From Roseivivax sp. GX 12232 (GTDB taxonomy: Bacteria; Pseudomonadota; Alphaproteobacteria; Rhodobacterales; Rhodobacteraceae): 64,000 bases of DNA. Of the stretch, positions 25,943-35,800 are shown in pieces. Under the pieces are notes generated by a model, which was not told the origin of the DNA, searched no databases, and saw only the letters and a program-made list of their open reading frames with translations. Numbering within the stretch: position 1 is the stretch's first letter; each line of letters opens with the position of its first letter. The position numbers were made by a program, and so were the translations under genes. The stretch lies in the NCBI RefSeq assembly GCF_021272185.1, contig NZ_JAJSEC010000003.1, forward strand, positions 1 through 64,000, written 5' to 3'.

Positions 25943-27316
25943 TTACATCAGCATAGCATCAATTTTCTCTCGTGTCCCAATTCCCATCTCGAAAGCTGTT
26001 TCGGCGACTGATGTGTTCCTGGCCAACGCGATCTTCGCGACTTCGGCGGCAGCTGAATAGCCAATATGCGGCACAAGCATTGTTGCCAGGACAAGACTGT
26101 TGTCGAGCATGCCTTCACAACGTGTGGCATTGGCTTCGATGCCTGCGACGCAGCGCGTGGCCAGTGTATCCATGGCCTTATGTAGGATCCGGAGGCTTTG
26201 AAGAATGTTGAGCAGGATCACAGGCTCAAACGCATTCAACTGCAATTGGCCCGCCTCTGCCGCCATCGTCACCGTCAGATCATTGCCAATGACCTGAAAG
26301 GCGACCTGATTGACGACCTCCGGGATTACCGGGTTTACCTTGCCCGGCATAATCGACGAGCCTGCCTGCATCGGCGGCAGCCGTATCTCATGAAAGCCGG
26401 AGCGTGGGCCCGAGGAAAGAAGTCTCAGATCATTGCAGATTTTCGATAGCTTCACCGCGATCCGCTTCAGGACGCTCGAGAAGGTTACATATGCCCCCGT
26501 GTCGGAGGAGGCCTCGATCAGATCTCCGGCCAGTTTCACCGGCAGGCCGGTGACCTGCACCAGTTCTGACACCACCGCTTCGGCGTAGCCGTCAGGCGTG
26601 TTGACACGCGTGCCGATTGCGGTGCCGCCCAGGTTCACTTCGAGCAGCAATTGCTTCAGGCGCTGGATCATCTCGACATCTTCCAGGATGGTCACCGCAA
26701 ACCCGGTGAATTCCTGGCCCAGTGTCATGGGCACGGCATCCTGCAGCTGGGTCCTGCCGATCTTCCTGATGCCGCGGAAAGCTTCCGCACGATCTTTGAA
26801 CGCCTCGGCCAACCGGATTTGAGCGTCAGTGAAGGCGTCACATTGGGAGACCAATGCCAACCGCATCGCAGTTGGATACACATCGTTGGTCGACTGCGAT
26901 TTGTTGACGTCATCGTTCGGGTGCAGGTGGGCGTAGTCTCCGGGACGATACCCCATCTTGAGTAGCCCAAGGTTCGCAACGACCTCGTTGAGGTTCATGT
27001 TGGTCGAGGTTCCGGCCCCGCCTTGGATCATGTCCACGCGAAAGGCGTCGTGCCAGAGACCGGCAAGAATCTCGTCGCAGATTTCCTCGATTACCCGGGC
27101 CTTTGCAGGTGCCAGAACATCTAGATCGGCGTTGACGCGGGCCGCAGTTTTCTTCACCCATGCGAGCGCCCTGACAAACTCCGGAAAATGGTACAACGGA
27201 AGTCCCGAGATCGGAAAGTTGTCGATGGCGCGTTGTGTATGGATCCCCCAGATGCAGGTCCGCGGCAGATCCATCTGTCCGAGGCTATCGCTCTCGGTTC
27301 GAACGTCGTGTTTCAT
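25943..27316 (-). CDS. aspA: Aspartate ammonia-lyase
   Basis: Converts L-aspartate to fumarate and ammonia. The 457 residues show the fumarase/aspartase superfamily order: TRTESDSLG-like RTESDSLGQMDLP at the start, GAGTSTNMNLNEVVANL (about 98-114), HPNDDVNKSQSTNDVYP, GRTQLQDAVPMTLGQEF, and the signature loop GSSIMPGKVNPVIPE with the catalytic Ser. The protein stops at IGTREKIDAMLM, about 10-20 residues shorter than most AspA proteins, so the C-terminal tail is clipped. It starts 95 bp after dppF on the same strand and may be the last gene of the hydantoinase/ABC operon. Confidence 0.9.
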   Translation of the reverse strand: MKHDVRTESDSLGQMDLPRTCIWGIHTQRAIDNFPISGLPLYHFPEFVRALAWVKKTAARVNADLDVLAPAKARVIEEICDEILAGLWHDAFRVDMIQGGAGTSTNMNLNEVVANLGLLKMGYRPGDYAHLHPNDDVNKSQSTNDVYPTAMRLALVSQCDAFTDAQIRLAEAFKDRAEAFRGIRKIGRTQLQDAVPMTLGQEFTGFAVTILEDVEMIQRLKQLLLEVNLGGTAIGTRVNTPDGYAEAVVSELVQVTGLPVKLAGDLIEASSDTGAYVTFSSVLKRIAVKLSKICNDLRLLSSGPRSGFHEIRLPPMQAGSSIMPGKVNPVIPEVVNQVAFQVIGNDLTVTMAAEAGQLQLNAFEPVILLNILQSLRILHKAMDTLATRCVAGIEANATRCEGMLDNSLVLATMLVPHIGYSAAAEVAKIALARNTSVAETAFEMGIGTREKIDAMLM

Positions 27317-27411
27317 CTTATTTTCAAGGCTCGCTCATGTGAGGTCACGGCCACCGGCGCTGGAGAGGCCGGGCGGTGGCGCATAGACGTCCGTGGTGGC
27401 GCTGTGCCGGT

Positions 27412-28218
27412 TCAGGCCGGCACACGCACCTCCGGCATGGCTCGGGTCAGCATCCGGGCGTACTCGCTCTCGGGGTGGTCGAAGATCCGATCTGTCTCTC
27501 CCTCTTCCACCAGTTCGCCGCGATAGATCAGCGCCACTCGATCGCAGAGGTAGCGCACCACCGCGAGATCGTGGCTTATGAAGAAATAGGTCAGCCCAAG
27601 CTGGTCCTGCAGCTCGCAGAGCAGGTTCAGCACCTGCGCCTGCACCGAGACGTCGAGCGCCGAGGTCGGCTCGTCGAGTAGCAGAAGCTCCGGCCCCGAG
27701 GCCAAGGCCCGGGCGACACAGATGCGCTGCCTCTGGCCGCCGGAGAACTCGTGTGGAAATCGCGACAGGTGCTGCGGGCCGAGGCCAACCAGCGACAGCA
27801 GCTCAGCCGCTCGCTCGATGCGCTGGCGCCGGTCGAGGCCGAGCGTCTCGCGGTGGATCAACATCGGCTCGGTGACGATGTCCTGCACAGACATGCGTGG
27901 ATTAAGTGAGGCGTAGGGGTCCTGAAAGACGATCTGCACGCGGGCCCGGAGCCGGCGCATCTCGGCCGCCGAGAGCTGCGCCAGGTCGCGGCCCTCGAAT
28001 AGGATACGGCCTGCGGTGGGCGTCTCGAGATGCAGGATCGAGCGGGTCAGCGTGGTCTTTCCCGAGCCGCTTTCCCCGACCAGGCCGAAGCTCTCGCCCT
28101 TGCGGACCGAAAGCGAGACGTCTTGCAGCGCTTGCACCTCGGCGGTCTTGCCGAAGAGCGCGCGGCGGGCGCCATAGACCTTCGAGACATTTTCGATCTG
28201 CAGGATGGGATCAGACAT
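27412..28218 (-). CDS. Dipeptide/oligopeptide ABC transporter ATP-binding protein (DppF type)
   Basis: A 268-residue ATPase. Walker A is GESGSGKTT, the signature EFSGGQRQR, and Walker B LLLLDEPTSALDVSVQ; the switch His is in YFFISHDLAVVRY. The start was set at ATG 28218 (MSDPILQIENVSKVYG), overlapping the preceding ATPase gene by 8 bp; the longer open frame upstream has unlikely composition. It is shorter than many DppF proteins, ending soon after EYARMLTRAMPEV without the oligopeptide C-terminal Cys domain. It works as a pair with the other ATPase to power the two permeases. Confidence 0.88.
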   Translation of the reverse strand: MSDPILQIENVSKVYGARRALFGKTAEVQALQDVSLSVRKGESFGLVGESGSGKTTLTRSILHLETPTAGRILFEGRDLAQLSAAEMRRLRARVQIVFQDPYASLNPRMSVQDIVTEPMLIHRETLGLDRRQRIERAAELLSLVGLGPQHLSRFPHEFSGGQRQRICVARALASGPELLLLDEPTSALDVSVQAQVLNLLCELQDQLGLTYFFISHDLAVVRYLCDRVALIYRGELVEEGETDRIFDHPESEYARMLTRAMPEVRVPA

Positions 28219-29248
28219 GTTCCAACTCCTCGCTCTCCGCCAGGCGGATACAGGCCGCGTGGTGTTCGCCCGCGACCGGCAGGGCAGGTGGCTGCTGGGC
28301 GCTGCAGGCCGCGATGGCGCGGGCACAACGCGGCGCGAAGCGGCAGCCAGGCGGCGGCGTCACGAGGTTGGGCACGGCTCCACCCAGCCCATTGAGCGAG
28401 CCGCGCTGCGAGGCTCGGGTCGGGATCGCCGCCATCAGGGCGCGGGTGTAAGGATGTGCCGGTCGGTTGATGACTTCGGCCACCGGACCGCGCTCGACGA
28501 TATTGCCGGCATACATCACCGCGACGTGGGTACAGGTTTCGGCCACCACGCCGAGGTTATGGGTGATCAGGATAACGCCGATGTCGTGATCGGAGACAGT
28601 GCCTTTCAGTAGCTTGAGGATCTGCGCTTGCACCGAGACGTCGAGCGCCGTTGTCGGCTCGTCTGCGATCAACAGGTCGGGTCGGCCGATCAGCGCCATT
28701 GCGATCAACACCCGCTGACGCATCCCGCCGGAGAACTCGTGCGGGTAGTTGTCGAGCCGTTCCTCGGCATTCGGGATGCCCACCCGGTCGAGCATCTCGG
28801 CTGCCAGCCGGTGCGCCGCCCTACGGCGTGTGCGTCGCCCGGCTCCGGCCTCGCAGTCGAGGATGGACGGATCGTGTTTCGCTGCAGCCAGCGCCACGTC
28901 GACCAGCTGCTCACCGATCCGATAGGCTGGGTTGAGGTTGGTTGTCGGGTCCTGGAAGATCATGCCGATGCGCTTGCCGCGCAGGGCCTGCACCTCGCGC
29001 ATCGGCAATCTTAGAAGGTCGCGGCCTTCGAAGGCGATCTCGCCCCGTTTGTAGGCTGCGGGCGGCGCTGGTACGAGCCGCGAGATGGACAGGCCGGTCA
29101 GCGACTTGCCGCAGCCAGACTCGCCGACGAGACCCCAGATTTCGCCGCGTCTCACGGTCAGGTCGATACCGTTGAGCACATGTGCCTCGCCTTCGAAGCT
29201 GGTCATTGTCAGGTGCAGGTCGCGGATGGAGAGAAGGGGGGGTGCCAT
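28211..29248 (-). CDS. Dipeptide/oligopeptide ABC transporter ATP-binding protein (DppD type)
   Basis: A 345-residue ATPase. Walker A is GESGCGKSLTG, the signature EFSGGMRQR, and Walker B DLLIADEPTTALDVSVQ; ILITHNLGVVAETC holds the switch His. The C-terminal oligopeptide-transport domain with Cys residues is present (PPPGCRFAPRCARAIAAC), a feature often tied to an iron-sulfur site in Dpp ATPases. A segment about residues 120-150 (CEAGAGRRTRRRAAHRLA) is an unusual basic insertion between Walker A and the signature. It is one base apart from the permease gene upstream. Confidence 0.9.
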   Translation of the reverse strand: MAPPLLSIRDLHLTMTSFEGEAHVLNGIDLTVRRGEIWGLVGESGCGKSLTGLSISRLVPAPPAAYKRGEIAFEGRDLLRLPMREVQALRGKRIGMIFQDPTTNLNPAYRIGEQLVDVALAAAKHDPSILDCEAGAGRRTRRRAAHRLAAEMLDRVGIPNAEERLDNYPHEFSGGMRQRVLIAMALIGRPDLLIADEPTTALDVSVQAQILKLLKGTVSDHDIGVILITHNLGVVAETCTHVAVMYAGNIVERGPVAEVINRPAHPYTRALMAAIPTRASQRGSLNGLGGAVPNLVTPPPGCRFAPRCARAIAACSAQQPPALPVAGEHHAACIRLAESEELEHV

Positions 29249-29249
29249 G

Positions 29250-30146
29250 TCAGCGCCTCGCTTTCGGATCGAGAATGTCGCGCAGGCCGTCGCCCAAAAG
29301 GTTGAAGCCGAAGACTGCGAGAAACATCGCCATGCCGGGCGCCATCGCCGTCCACCAGTAATCGGGCATGTAAGCGCGCGACAGGGACAGAAGCGTGCCC
29401 CATTCCGGTGTCGGCGGCCGCACTCCGATGCCGATGAAGCCCAGGCCCGCGACAGTCAGGATCGCAAAGCCCATGTCGAGCGACATCTTGACGATGATCG
29501 GTGAGACGGTGTTGGGCAGGATGTGGCGGAACAGGATGCGGGCCGGGCTGGCGCCGATGGCGCGCGCGGCGGTCACATAGACCTCCTCGCGTGCCGCCAG
29601 CACCTCGCCGCGCACCAGCCTTGCGTAGCCGGGCCACCAGGAGAGCGAGATCGCGATCACCATGTTGGTGAACCCCGGTCCCAGCGCCGCGGCAATCGCC
29701 ATGGCGAGGATCAGCCCGGGAATGGTCAGCGTCAGGTCGGTCAGGCGCATCAGCACCTCATCGGTCCAGCTGCCGACGAAGCCGGCGATGCCGCCCACCA
29801 GCGTGCCGATCACCGTGCCGATCAGCACGACGCCGAAGCCCGCCAGCACCGAGACTGTGGTCCCGGCCATGACCAGCGATAGCACGTCTTGGCCCAGCTC
29901 GTTGGTGCCGAAGGGATGCGCGGCCGAGGGTGGCAGAAAACGATCCGCGGTGGCGACGCCGCCGGCCACGTGTTCAGGGTAGGGCGCAAGCACGGTGCCG
30001 AAGAGGGTGAAGAACAGCACGACCGCCACCATGGCCGCACCCAGCATCGACAACTTCGACTGGCGGAAACGGAACAGCGCGCGGCGCCAGCGATCATTGC
30101 CGGTGGAGAGCATCTCGATGGGCGGGGTTTCAGCGATCTCGGTCAT
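29250..30146 (-). CDS. ABC transporter permease (DppC type)
   Basis: A 298-residue inner-membrane permease with an N-terminal cytoplasmic segment, then six predicted membrane helices. Family features are FRQSKLSMLGAAMVAVVLFF, HPFGTNELGQDVLSLVMAG and the EAA loop in VYVTAARAIGASPARILFRH. ATG 30146 was chosen because it overlaps the stop of the preceding permease gene by 4 bp; longer extensions run antisense to that gene's end. It partners with the DppB-type permease and the two ATPases. Confidence 0.9.
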   Translation of the reverse strand: MTEIAETPPIEMLSTGNDRWRRALFRFRQSKLSMLGAAMVAVVLFFTLFGTVLAPYPEHVAGGVATADRFLPPSAAHPFGTNELGQDVLSLVMAGTTVSVLAGFGVVLIGTVIGTLVGGIAGFVGSWTDEVLMRLTDLTLTIPGLILAMAIAAALGPGFTNMVIAISLSWWPGYARLVRGEVLAAREEVYVTAARAIGASPARILFRHILPNTVSPIIVKMSLDMGFAILTVAGLGFIGIGVRPPTPEWGTLLSLSRAYMPDYWWTAMAPGMAMFLAVFGFNLLGDGLRDILDPKARR

Positions 30147-31150
30147 GAGTAGCGCACCTTCGGATTGATGACCCCGTAAGCCAGGTCGATGATGAGATTG
30201 GCGACGACGAAGAGCAGCCCGATCACCAGCGCCACTCCGATCACCGGCATCATGTCCTGTGAGATGATCGCCTTGGTGGCGTAGAGACCGAGGCCGGGCC
30301 AGTCGAACACGGTCTCGACCAGCACGGTGCCGCCCAGCAGCCACCCGAAATAGAGGCCGATGACGGTCAGCGTGGCCGACACCGCGTTGCGGGCCACGTA
30401 TTTCAGAATGATCTTGCCGCGCGGCAGGCCCAGCGCCCGGGCGGTCATCACGTAGTCCTGGTTCATCACCTCGATGGTCGAGGCGCGCATCATCCGCATG
30501 ATGGTCGCAAGCGGTGAAAGCGACATGGCGATGGCCGGCATTGCGAGATGGCGCAGCGCAGTCCAGAACGCTTCGAGGTCGCCGGCGATCAGCGTGTCGA
30601 TGGTAAGAAAACCGGTCACGGTGGGAGGTGGGAAGACAATGATCGGCAGACGCCCGCCCAAAGGCAGCCACATCAGCCACATGGCGAAGCAGAGCTGCAA
30701 GAGCAGGCCGAGGAAGAAGCGCGGCATCGAGATCGCGCCGATCGCCAGAACCTGGCTGACGTAGTCCGGCCAGCGGTTGCGCCAGACAGCGGTCACCAGT
30801 CCCAGCGGGATGCCGACCACCACGGCGATGGTCATGGCGGCGATGACCAGTTCCAGTGTCGCTGGAAGGAAGGCCGCGATGTCGGCCGCCACAGGCCGTC
30901 GGGTCAGGAGTGAGGTGCCGAGATCGCCTTGCAGCAACCCTCCGACGTAGTTGGCATATTGCACCCAAATGGGCTTATCGAGCCCGAATTCTCGCGCCAG
31001 TGCCGCAATCTCTTCCTGCGTGGCATTGGGACCAGCGGCGAGGCCGACCGGATCGCCGGGCAGCAGCCGGGCGATGGCGAACATCACCAAGGTCAGCCCG
31101 ATCAGGACCGGGATCAGCATCACGCAGCGCCTGAGAATGAAATAGAGCAT
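30143..31150 (-). CDS. ABC transporter permease (DppB type)
   Basis: A 335-residue inner-membrane permease with six predicted helices. The start MLYFILRRCVMLIPVLIGLT is classical for DppB and fixes ATG 31150. Other hallmarks are LPGDPVGLAAGPNATQEE, the conserved LGLPRGKIILKYVARNA (EAA-like loop) and VFDWPGLGLYATKAI. It lies 61 bp after the binding-protein gene on the minus strand and overlaps dppC by 4 bp. Confidence 0.92.
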   Translation of the reverse strand: MLYFILRRCVMLIPVLIGLTLVMFAIARLLPGDPVGLAAGPNATQEEIAALAREFGLDKPIWVQYANYVGGLLQGDLGTSLLTRRPVAADIAAFLPATLELVIAAMTIAVVVGIPLGLVTAVWRNRWPDYVSQVLAIGAISMPRFFLGLLLQLCFAMWLMWLPLGGRLPIIVFPPPTVTGFLTIDTLIAGDLEAFWTALRHLAMPAIAMSLSPLATIMRMMRASTIEVMNQDYVMTARALGLPRGKIILKYVARNAVSATLTVIGLYFGWLLGGTVLVETVFDWPGLGLYATKAIISQDMMPVIGVALVIGLLFVVANLIIDLAYGVINPKVRYS

Positions 31151-31211
31151 CGCTTTCGCCTTTTGTTCGGGGTGGGCCGGGCGGAGGGAGCAGGCGCCCG
31201 GCCCCGGGGGC

Positions 31212-32786
31212 TCAACCGATCGAGAGCGGCCAGGCCTGAATCGCGTTCGAGGCCACCGGCGTGAACTGGTAGTTCTGCACGCTGTCCCGCAGTCCAATCT
31301 TGCGCAGCTCCAGCACGCCGAAGATGTCGGGCGCATCCGCCACCACCTTGCGCTGGAACTCGCCGTAGATCTCGGCACGTTTTTCCGGCTCAATCTCCGT
31401 GCGACCGGCCTCGATCAGTGCATCGACCTCGGGGTTGGAATAGACTGCGTTCTGCCAGCCGCCGTTGCGGGAGGAATGATAGGCGGCAAAGGCGATGTTG
31501 TCGGGGTCGCCGTAGTTCGCGGTCTGGTAGACCGGGAAGAAGTCGGGGAAGGTCTCCGGCGAGGCGCAGGCCGCCACCATGTCGGGCCATTTCAGCGGCT
31601 GGATCTCGAGGTCGATGCCGATCTGCTTTAGGCTGTCGAGCATGATCAGCGCCCAGCGGCGCTGCTGTTCCAGCCCCGAGACATGCACCATGCGCAGCGA
31701 GAAGCCGCCATCGGGCCGCTCGGTCTTGGCCATGTATTCGCGCGCCTTGTCGAGATCCATGCGCGGCACCTCGAGCGCGGGATCATGGCCAAGAATGCCG
31801 GTCGGCAAAGGCCCGGTCATCAAGTCGGCGAACCCGGCGCTGTCGCGGATCGCCTCGTAGTTCACTGCGTGTACGATCGCCTTGCGCAGGTTGATGTCGG
31901 CAAGCGGCCCGTGCTCGGTGTTCATCTTGATCGAGAAAGTGCGGTATTCCGGCTCCATCACGCGGACCACGCCGGGTGCGTCGGCAAGCGACTCCATGTC
32001 CTCGCTGGTCAGGTCAACGGCGATATGCGCCTCGCCCCGCTGCAGCATCAGCCGTTGGGTCGCGGTTTCGCGGACGATCTGCCAGATCACGCCGTCAAGG
32101 TTGCCGCCGCCCTCCTGCCAAGAGGTCTCGGCGCGGCCCAGGTGATAGAGCGTGCCGACCTGGTAACGCGCGACCTGGAAGGGACCGGAGCCGGCGGTGT
32201 TGGTCAAGAGCCAGCTCTGGCCCATGTCGTCGCCGAGGTTGGCCTCGACCGCGGCTTTTTCCACCACGAAAATCCAGGGCAGCACCTGTAGGAAGGCGGC
32301 AAAGGGTTTCGCCAGCTGGAACTCCACCGTCCGGGCGTCCGGCGCGGTGATGCCTTCGGGCGTGACCACGCCGCGGATCATCCAGGAATTGCCCTTGGCG
32401 AGCTCCAGAGCGCGCTGGAACGAATAGATCACATCCTCGGAGGTCACCGAGTTTCCGCTGTGGAAGGTGGCCGCGGGGTTCAGGTTGAAGCGATAGGTCA
32501 AACCGTCGTCGCTGACGTCCCAGCTTTCGGCCAGTGCCGGTCGCGGCTCCGGCGGGCTGCCTTCGACGCGGACCAGCGGGTCATAGACGTTGCGCATGAA
32601 GAAGGACGCAGAATAGCCGGTGGCAGTATGCGGGTCGAAGTTGGGGATATCCTGACCCGAGGCGACCACGAGGATGTTGCGGCCGGACTGTGCGAAAAGC
32701 TGGCTTGGCAGGCTTGCCGTGGCGAGACCGGCGCCAGCCATGGCGAGCAGGCCGCGGCGCGAGAGGTGGAAAGAAGAGGACGTCAT
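31212..32786 (-). CDS. ABC transporter substrate-binding protein, family 5 (DppA type)
   Basis: A 524-residue periplasmic solute-binding protein. The N-terminus has a twin-arginine-like signal (SRRGLLAMAGAGLATAS) ending near LFAQ, so export may be folded through Tat. Family-5 features are PNFDPHTATGYSASFFMRNV, ALAESWDVSDDGLTYRFNL and RKAIVHAVNYEAI. The ligand is unknown; given the fused hydantoinase/oxoprolinase upstream, cyclic or N-blocked amino acids, or small peptides, are likely. AGGAG lies eight bases before the ATG. A perfect hairpin (32846-32871) lies in the 92-bp gap upstream. Confidence 0.9.
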   Translation of the reverse strand: MTSSSFHLSRRGLLAMAGAGLATASLPSQLFAQSGRNILVVASGQDIPNFDPHTATGYSASFFMRNVYDPLVRVEGSPPEPRPALAESWDVSDDGLTYRFNLNPAATFHSGNSVTSEDVIYSFQRALELAKGNSWMIRGVVTPEGITAPDARTVEFQLAKPFAAFLQVLPWIFVVEKAAVEANLGDDMGQSWLLTNTAGSGPFQVARYQVGTLYHLGRAETSWQEGGGNLDGVIWQIVRETATQRLMLQRGEAHIAVDLTSEDMESLADAPGVVRVMEPEYRTFSIKMNTEHGPLADINLRKAIVHAVNYEAIRDSAGFADLMTGPLPTGILGHDPALEVPRMDLDKAREYMAKTERPDGGFSLRMVHVSGLEQQRRWALIMLDSLKQIGIDLEIQPLKWPDMVAACASPETFPDFFPVYQTANYGDPDNIAFAAYHSSRNGGWQNAVYSNPEVDALIEAGRTEIEPEKRAEIYGEFQRKVVADAPDIFGVLELRKIGLRDSVQNYQFTPVASNAIQAWPLSIG

Positions 32787-32845
32787 CGGTGTACTCCTTG
32801 CTGGAAGGTTTTGCTTTTGTTGTCTTTCTTACTTGTGTGTCTTGT

Positions 32846-32871
32846 TGCCGCGGCGGGGGGGCGCCGCGGCA
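32846..32871 (-). promoter_or_regulatory. Intercistronic hairpin between the hydantoinase and binding-protein genes
   Basis: TGCCGCGGCG (32846-32855) pairs perfectly with CGCCGCGGCA (32862-32871). On the minus strand it is followed by A-rich, not T-rich, sequence, so it is unlikely to terminate. Hairpins here often protect the binding-protein mRNA and raise its yield relative to the upstream gene; that role is inferred. Confidence 0.5.
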
Positions 32872-32878
32872 GATTGGA

Positions 32879-35800
32879 TCAGGCCCATGCCGTGCTGGGT
32901 TGCGGTTCGGCCTCCTTGCCGCCGGGCACTGCGTGGTTCTGGTAGAACCGCGCCGCATGCTCCGGTGTCACGAAGCCCAGCGCGAGATCGCGGGCCACCG
33001 CTGCCGGGTCGCGCGCGTCGGGGTTTCCAAAGCCCGCGCCGCCGCCCAGAACCAGTTCGACGATCTGGTCGGTGTCGGTGAGCGAGACCAGCGCACCCGT
33101 GCCACAGTCGCGCAGCAGGTGGCCGTTGGCGTCATGCACCAGCCCGCGCGCGCCGCCGCCGGCATGCCCGCCGAACAGCCCGGGGATCGGGTTGTCGACG
33201 CCCTCGGGATAGACCGAGACAAGCATTTCCTGCCCGTCGTTCGCGCGCTTGCGGAAGCGCACCACCTGGCCGACGCCACCGCGGGCCTTGCCGGCGCCGC
33301 CGCTGTCGGCGAGGAAGGATTTTTCAAGCACCAGCACGGGCACCCGGCTTTCCATCAGCTCGATCGAGGTGTTCGCCGCCGAGGTTGGCCAGAGCAAAGC
33401 CGACTGGCCGTCCTTGCGCTCGGAACCGCCTTGCCCGCCGCCGCAGAACAACATGTCTGAGTAGAACTGCCCGTCGCTGTCCTGCCCGTAGATATTGGCC
33501 GCCACCGCAAGGCCGGTGAAGCTCTGCACCTTGTCCGGTGCCGCTTTGGAGAGCGCCGCGAAGATGTTCGGTGCGAGATACCACCCGGTGCGGGTCCGAA
33601 GGTTAACAGCCGCCGGGTAGGTCGGGTTGAGGATCGAGCCTTCCGGCGCCTTGACCTCGAAGGGCCGGTAGCAGCCCGCATTGCCGCGCACCGTGGGCGT
33701 CAGCATGCACTTCAGCGGATAGGTGGCATGCGCTGCGGTGTAGTTCAGCGTGGAGTTCAATCCTCCTTGGGGAAGCTGCGGCGGCGCGCCGTCGAAATCA
33801 ACGGTGATCGCATCGTCCTTGACCTCGACCAGAACCGGGTAGGTGATGGTCTCGCCCAGCGGGTTGTTGGTGATCGTCGCGCGGTATTCGCCATCGGGCA
33901 TCGCCCGGATGGCATCCCGCATCGCCTTTTCCGACAGGCCCTGGCAGACCTCGGCCAGCGCGCCGAGATCATGCATCCCGTAGTCCCGCATGAAGGCGTC
34001 GAGGCGTTCGGTGCCCAGCTTGTTGGCCGCGACAAAGGAGAAGATGTCGCCCAGTACCTGCTCGCCGTTGCGCACGTTCTGCCGGATCAGCCCAATCAGC
34101 GTCTCATTGGCGTTGCCTCCGTCGAAAAGCTTCATAGGCGGGATTTGCAGGCCTTCCTCGTAGATCTCCCGGGCATGCAGAGAGTCCTTGGTGCCGCCGA
34201 TATCCGACACATGGCCGACTGTGCCCATCATCCCGACCAGCCGCCCGTCGCGGAAGGCCGGAGTGACGATTGCAATGTCGAACAGGTGACCTGCGCAGAG
34301 CCAGGGATCATTGGTGATCAGCACGTCGCCCGGTTTCAGCGTCTCGGCCGGAAACTCCTTGAGCAGGGCCTTCACGGCGCGCGGCAGAGTCAGGTTGAAG
34401 ACCGGCATCGCACGCGGGCTGTGGGCCAGAGTCTCGCCGTTGGGGTCGAGCAGTTCGCAGGCGAAATCCTGCGCCTCGGCGATCACCAGCGAAAAGGCGG
34501 TGCGGCATACCGTCAGCCACATCTCTTCGGCCACGTTGACCAGCCGCGACCACATGATCTCCAGGCCGATCGGGTCCTGCTGGATGCGGGCCACCGCCTC
34601 GGCGCGGGTCATCTCTGGTGTGACGATTGCCTCGGCCGGCTTGATTGCACCAAGGCTGACGCAGAGGTTCAGGCCAGCGTCGATCGTCACGCTGTCCGCG
34701 GGTCCGATCACCGTGGTCGACTCGCGCTCCTCAATGATCGCCGGGCCCTCGATTTCGTCTCCGGGACGCAGTGCGTAGCGGTCGTAGACGGCAGTCTCAA
34801 ACTCGCCCTCTTCGAACCAGCACTGCCTCGTGCCCTTGATGCGGTCGGCGTTTTCGGCACCGCCGGCGGCGCCAGTCAGCGCCGGTCTCGGTGTCGGACC
34901 TGCGACGCGGACGCGGAAGTTCACGGCTTCGAAACTCGCGCCGTCGAATGGGGCTGCGTAGCGTGCGGAATAGGCCTTCACGAAGGCCTCGCGGATCGCA
35001 TCGAGGTCGGCCTCGCCAATCTCGCCCTCGGGCAGAGGCACCGAGATGTCGTGCATTTGCCCGACCAAGCGCATATCGGCGCTGCGTTCGATCACCGCGT
35101 TGTCACGCGTGGTGCCGGCGCGTTCAAGGTGGCCGAGGCCTTCCTCTTCCAGCTCGGCCAGGACCTTATTCACGGTCGCTGCATCGAAGCCCGGCGCCAG
35201 CTCAACGCGCAGCGATTTCACGTCTTCGAATGACAGGGGTGCCGCGAGGAAGCCCAGCGCCGAGGCCGCACCCGAAGCCGGCGGGATCAGCACCGACTGC
35301 ACGCCCATGACGCGGGCTACGTCGACTGCATGTGCCGGGCCGGCACCGCCGAAACCCACCATGGCATAGTCGCGCGGGTCTTTTCCGCGTTCGACAAGGT
35401 GCACCCGTGCGGCGGCGGCCATGCTCTCGACCACCACCTTGTGAATGCCGAGCGCTGCCTCTTCGACGCCGAGACCCAGTGGCTCGGCGACACGTGTCAT
35501 CGCCGCGCGTGCGGCCTCAAGATCAAGCGACATACGGCCGCCGAGGAAGAACCCTGGGTCGTAATAGCCCAGCACGAGGTTGGCGTCAGTCACCGTGGGT
35601 TCGCTGCCGCCAAGGCCGTAGCAGGCCGGGCCGGGATCAGAGCTGGCCGAATGCGGGCCGACCTTCAGAAGACCCACCTCGTCGATTGCGGCGATCGAAC
35701 CGCCGCCGGCGCCGATCTCGATCATCTCGATCACCGGCGCCTTGATCGGCAAGCCGGATCCCTTGGTGAAGCGGTGCACCCGCGCCGCCTCCATCATCGG

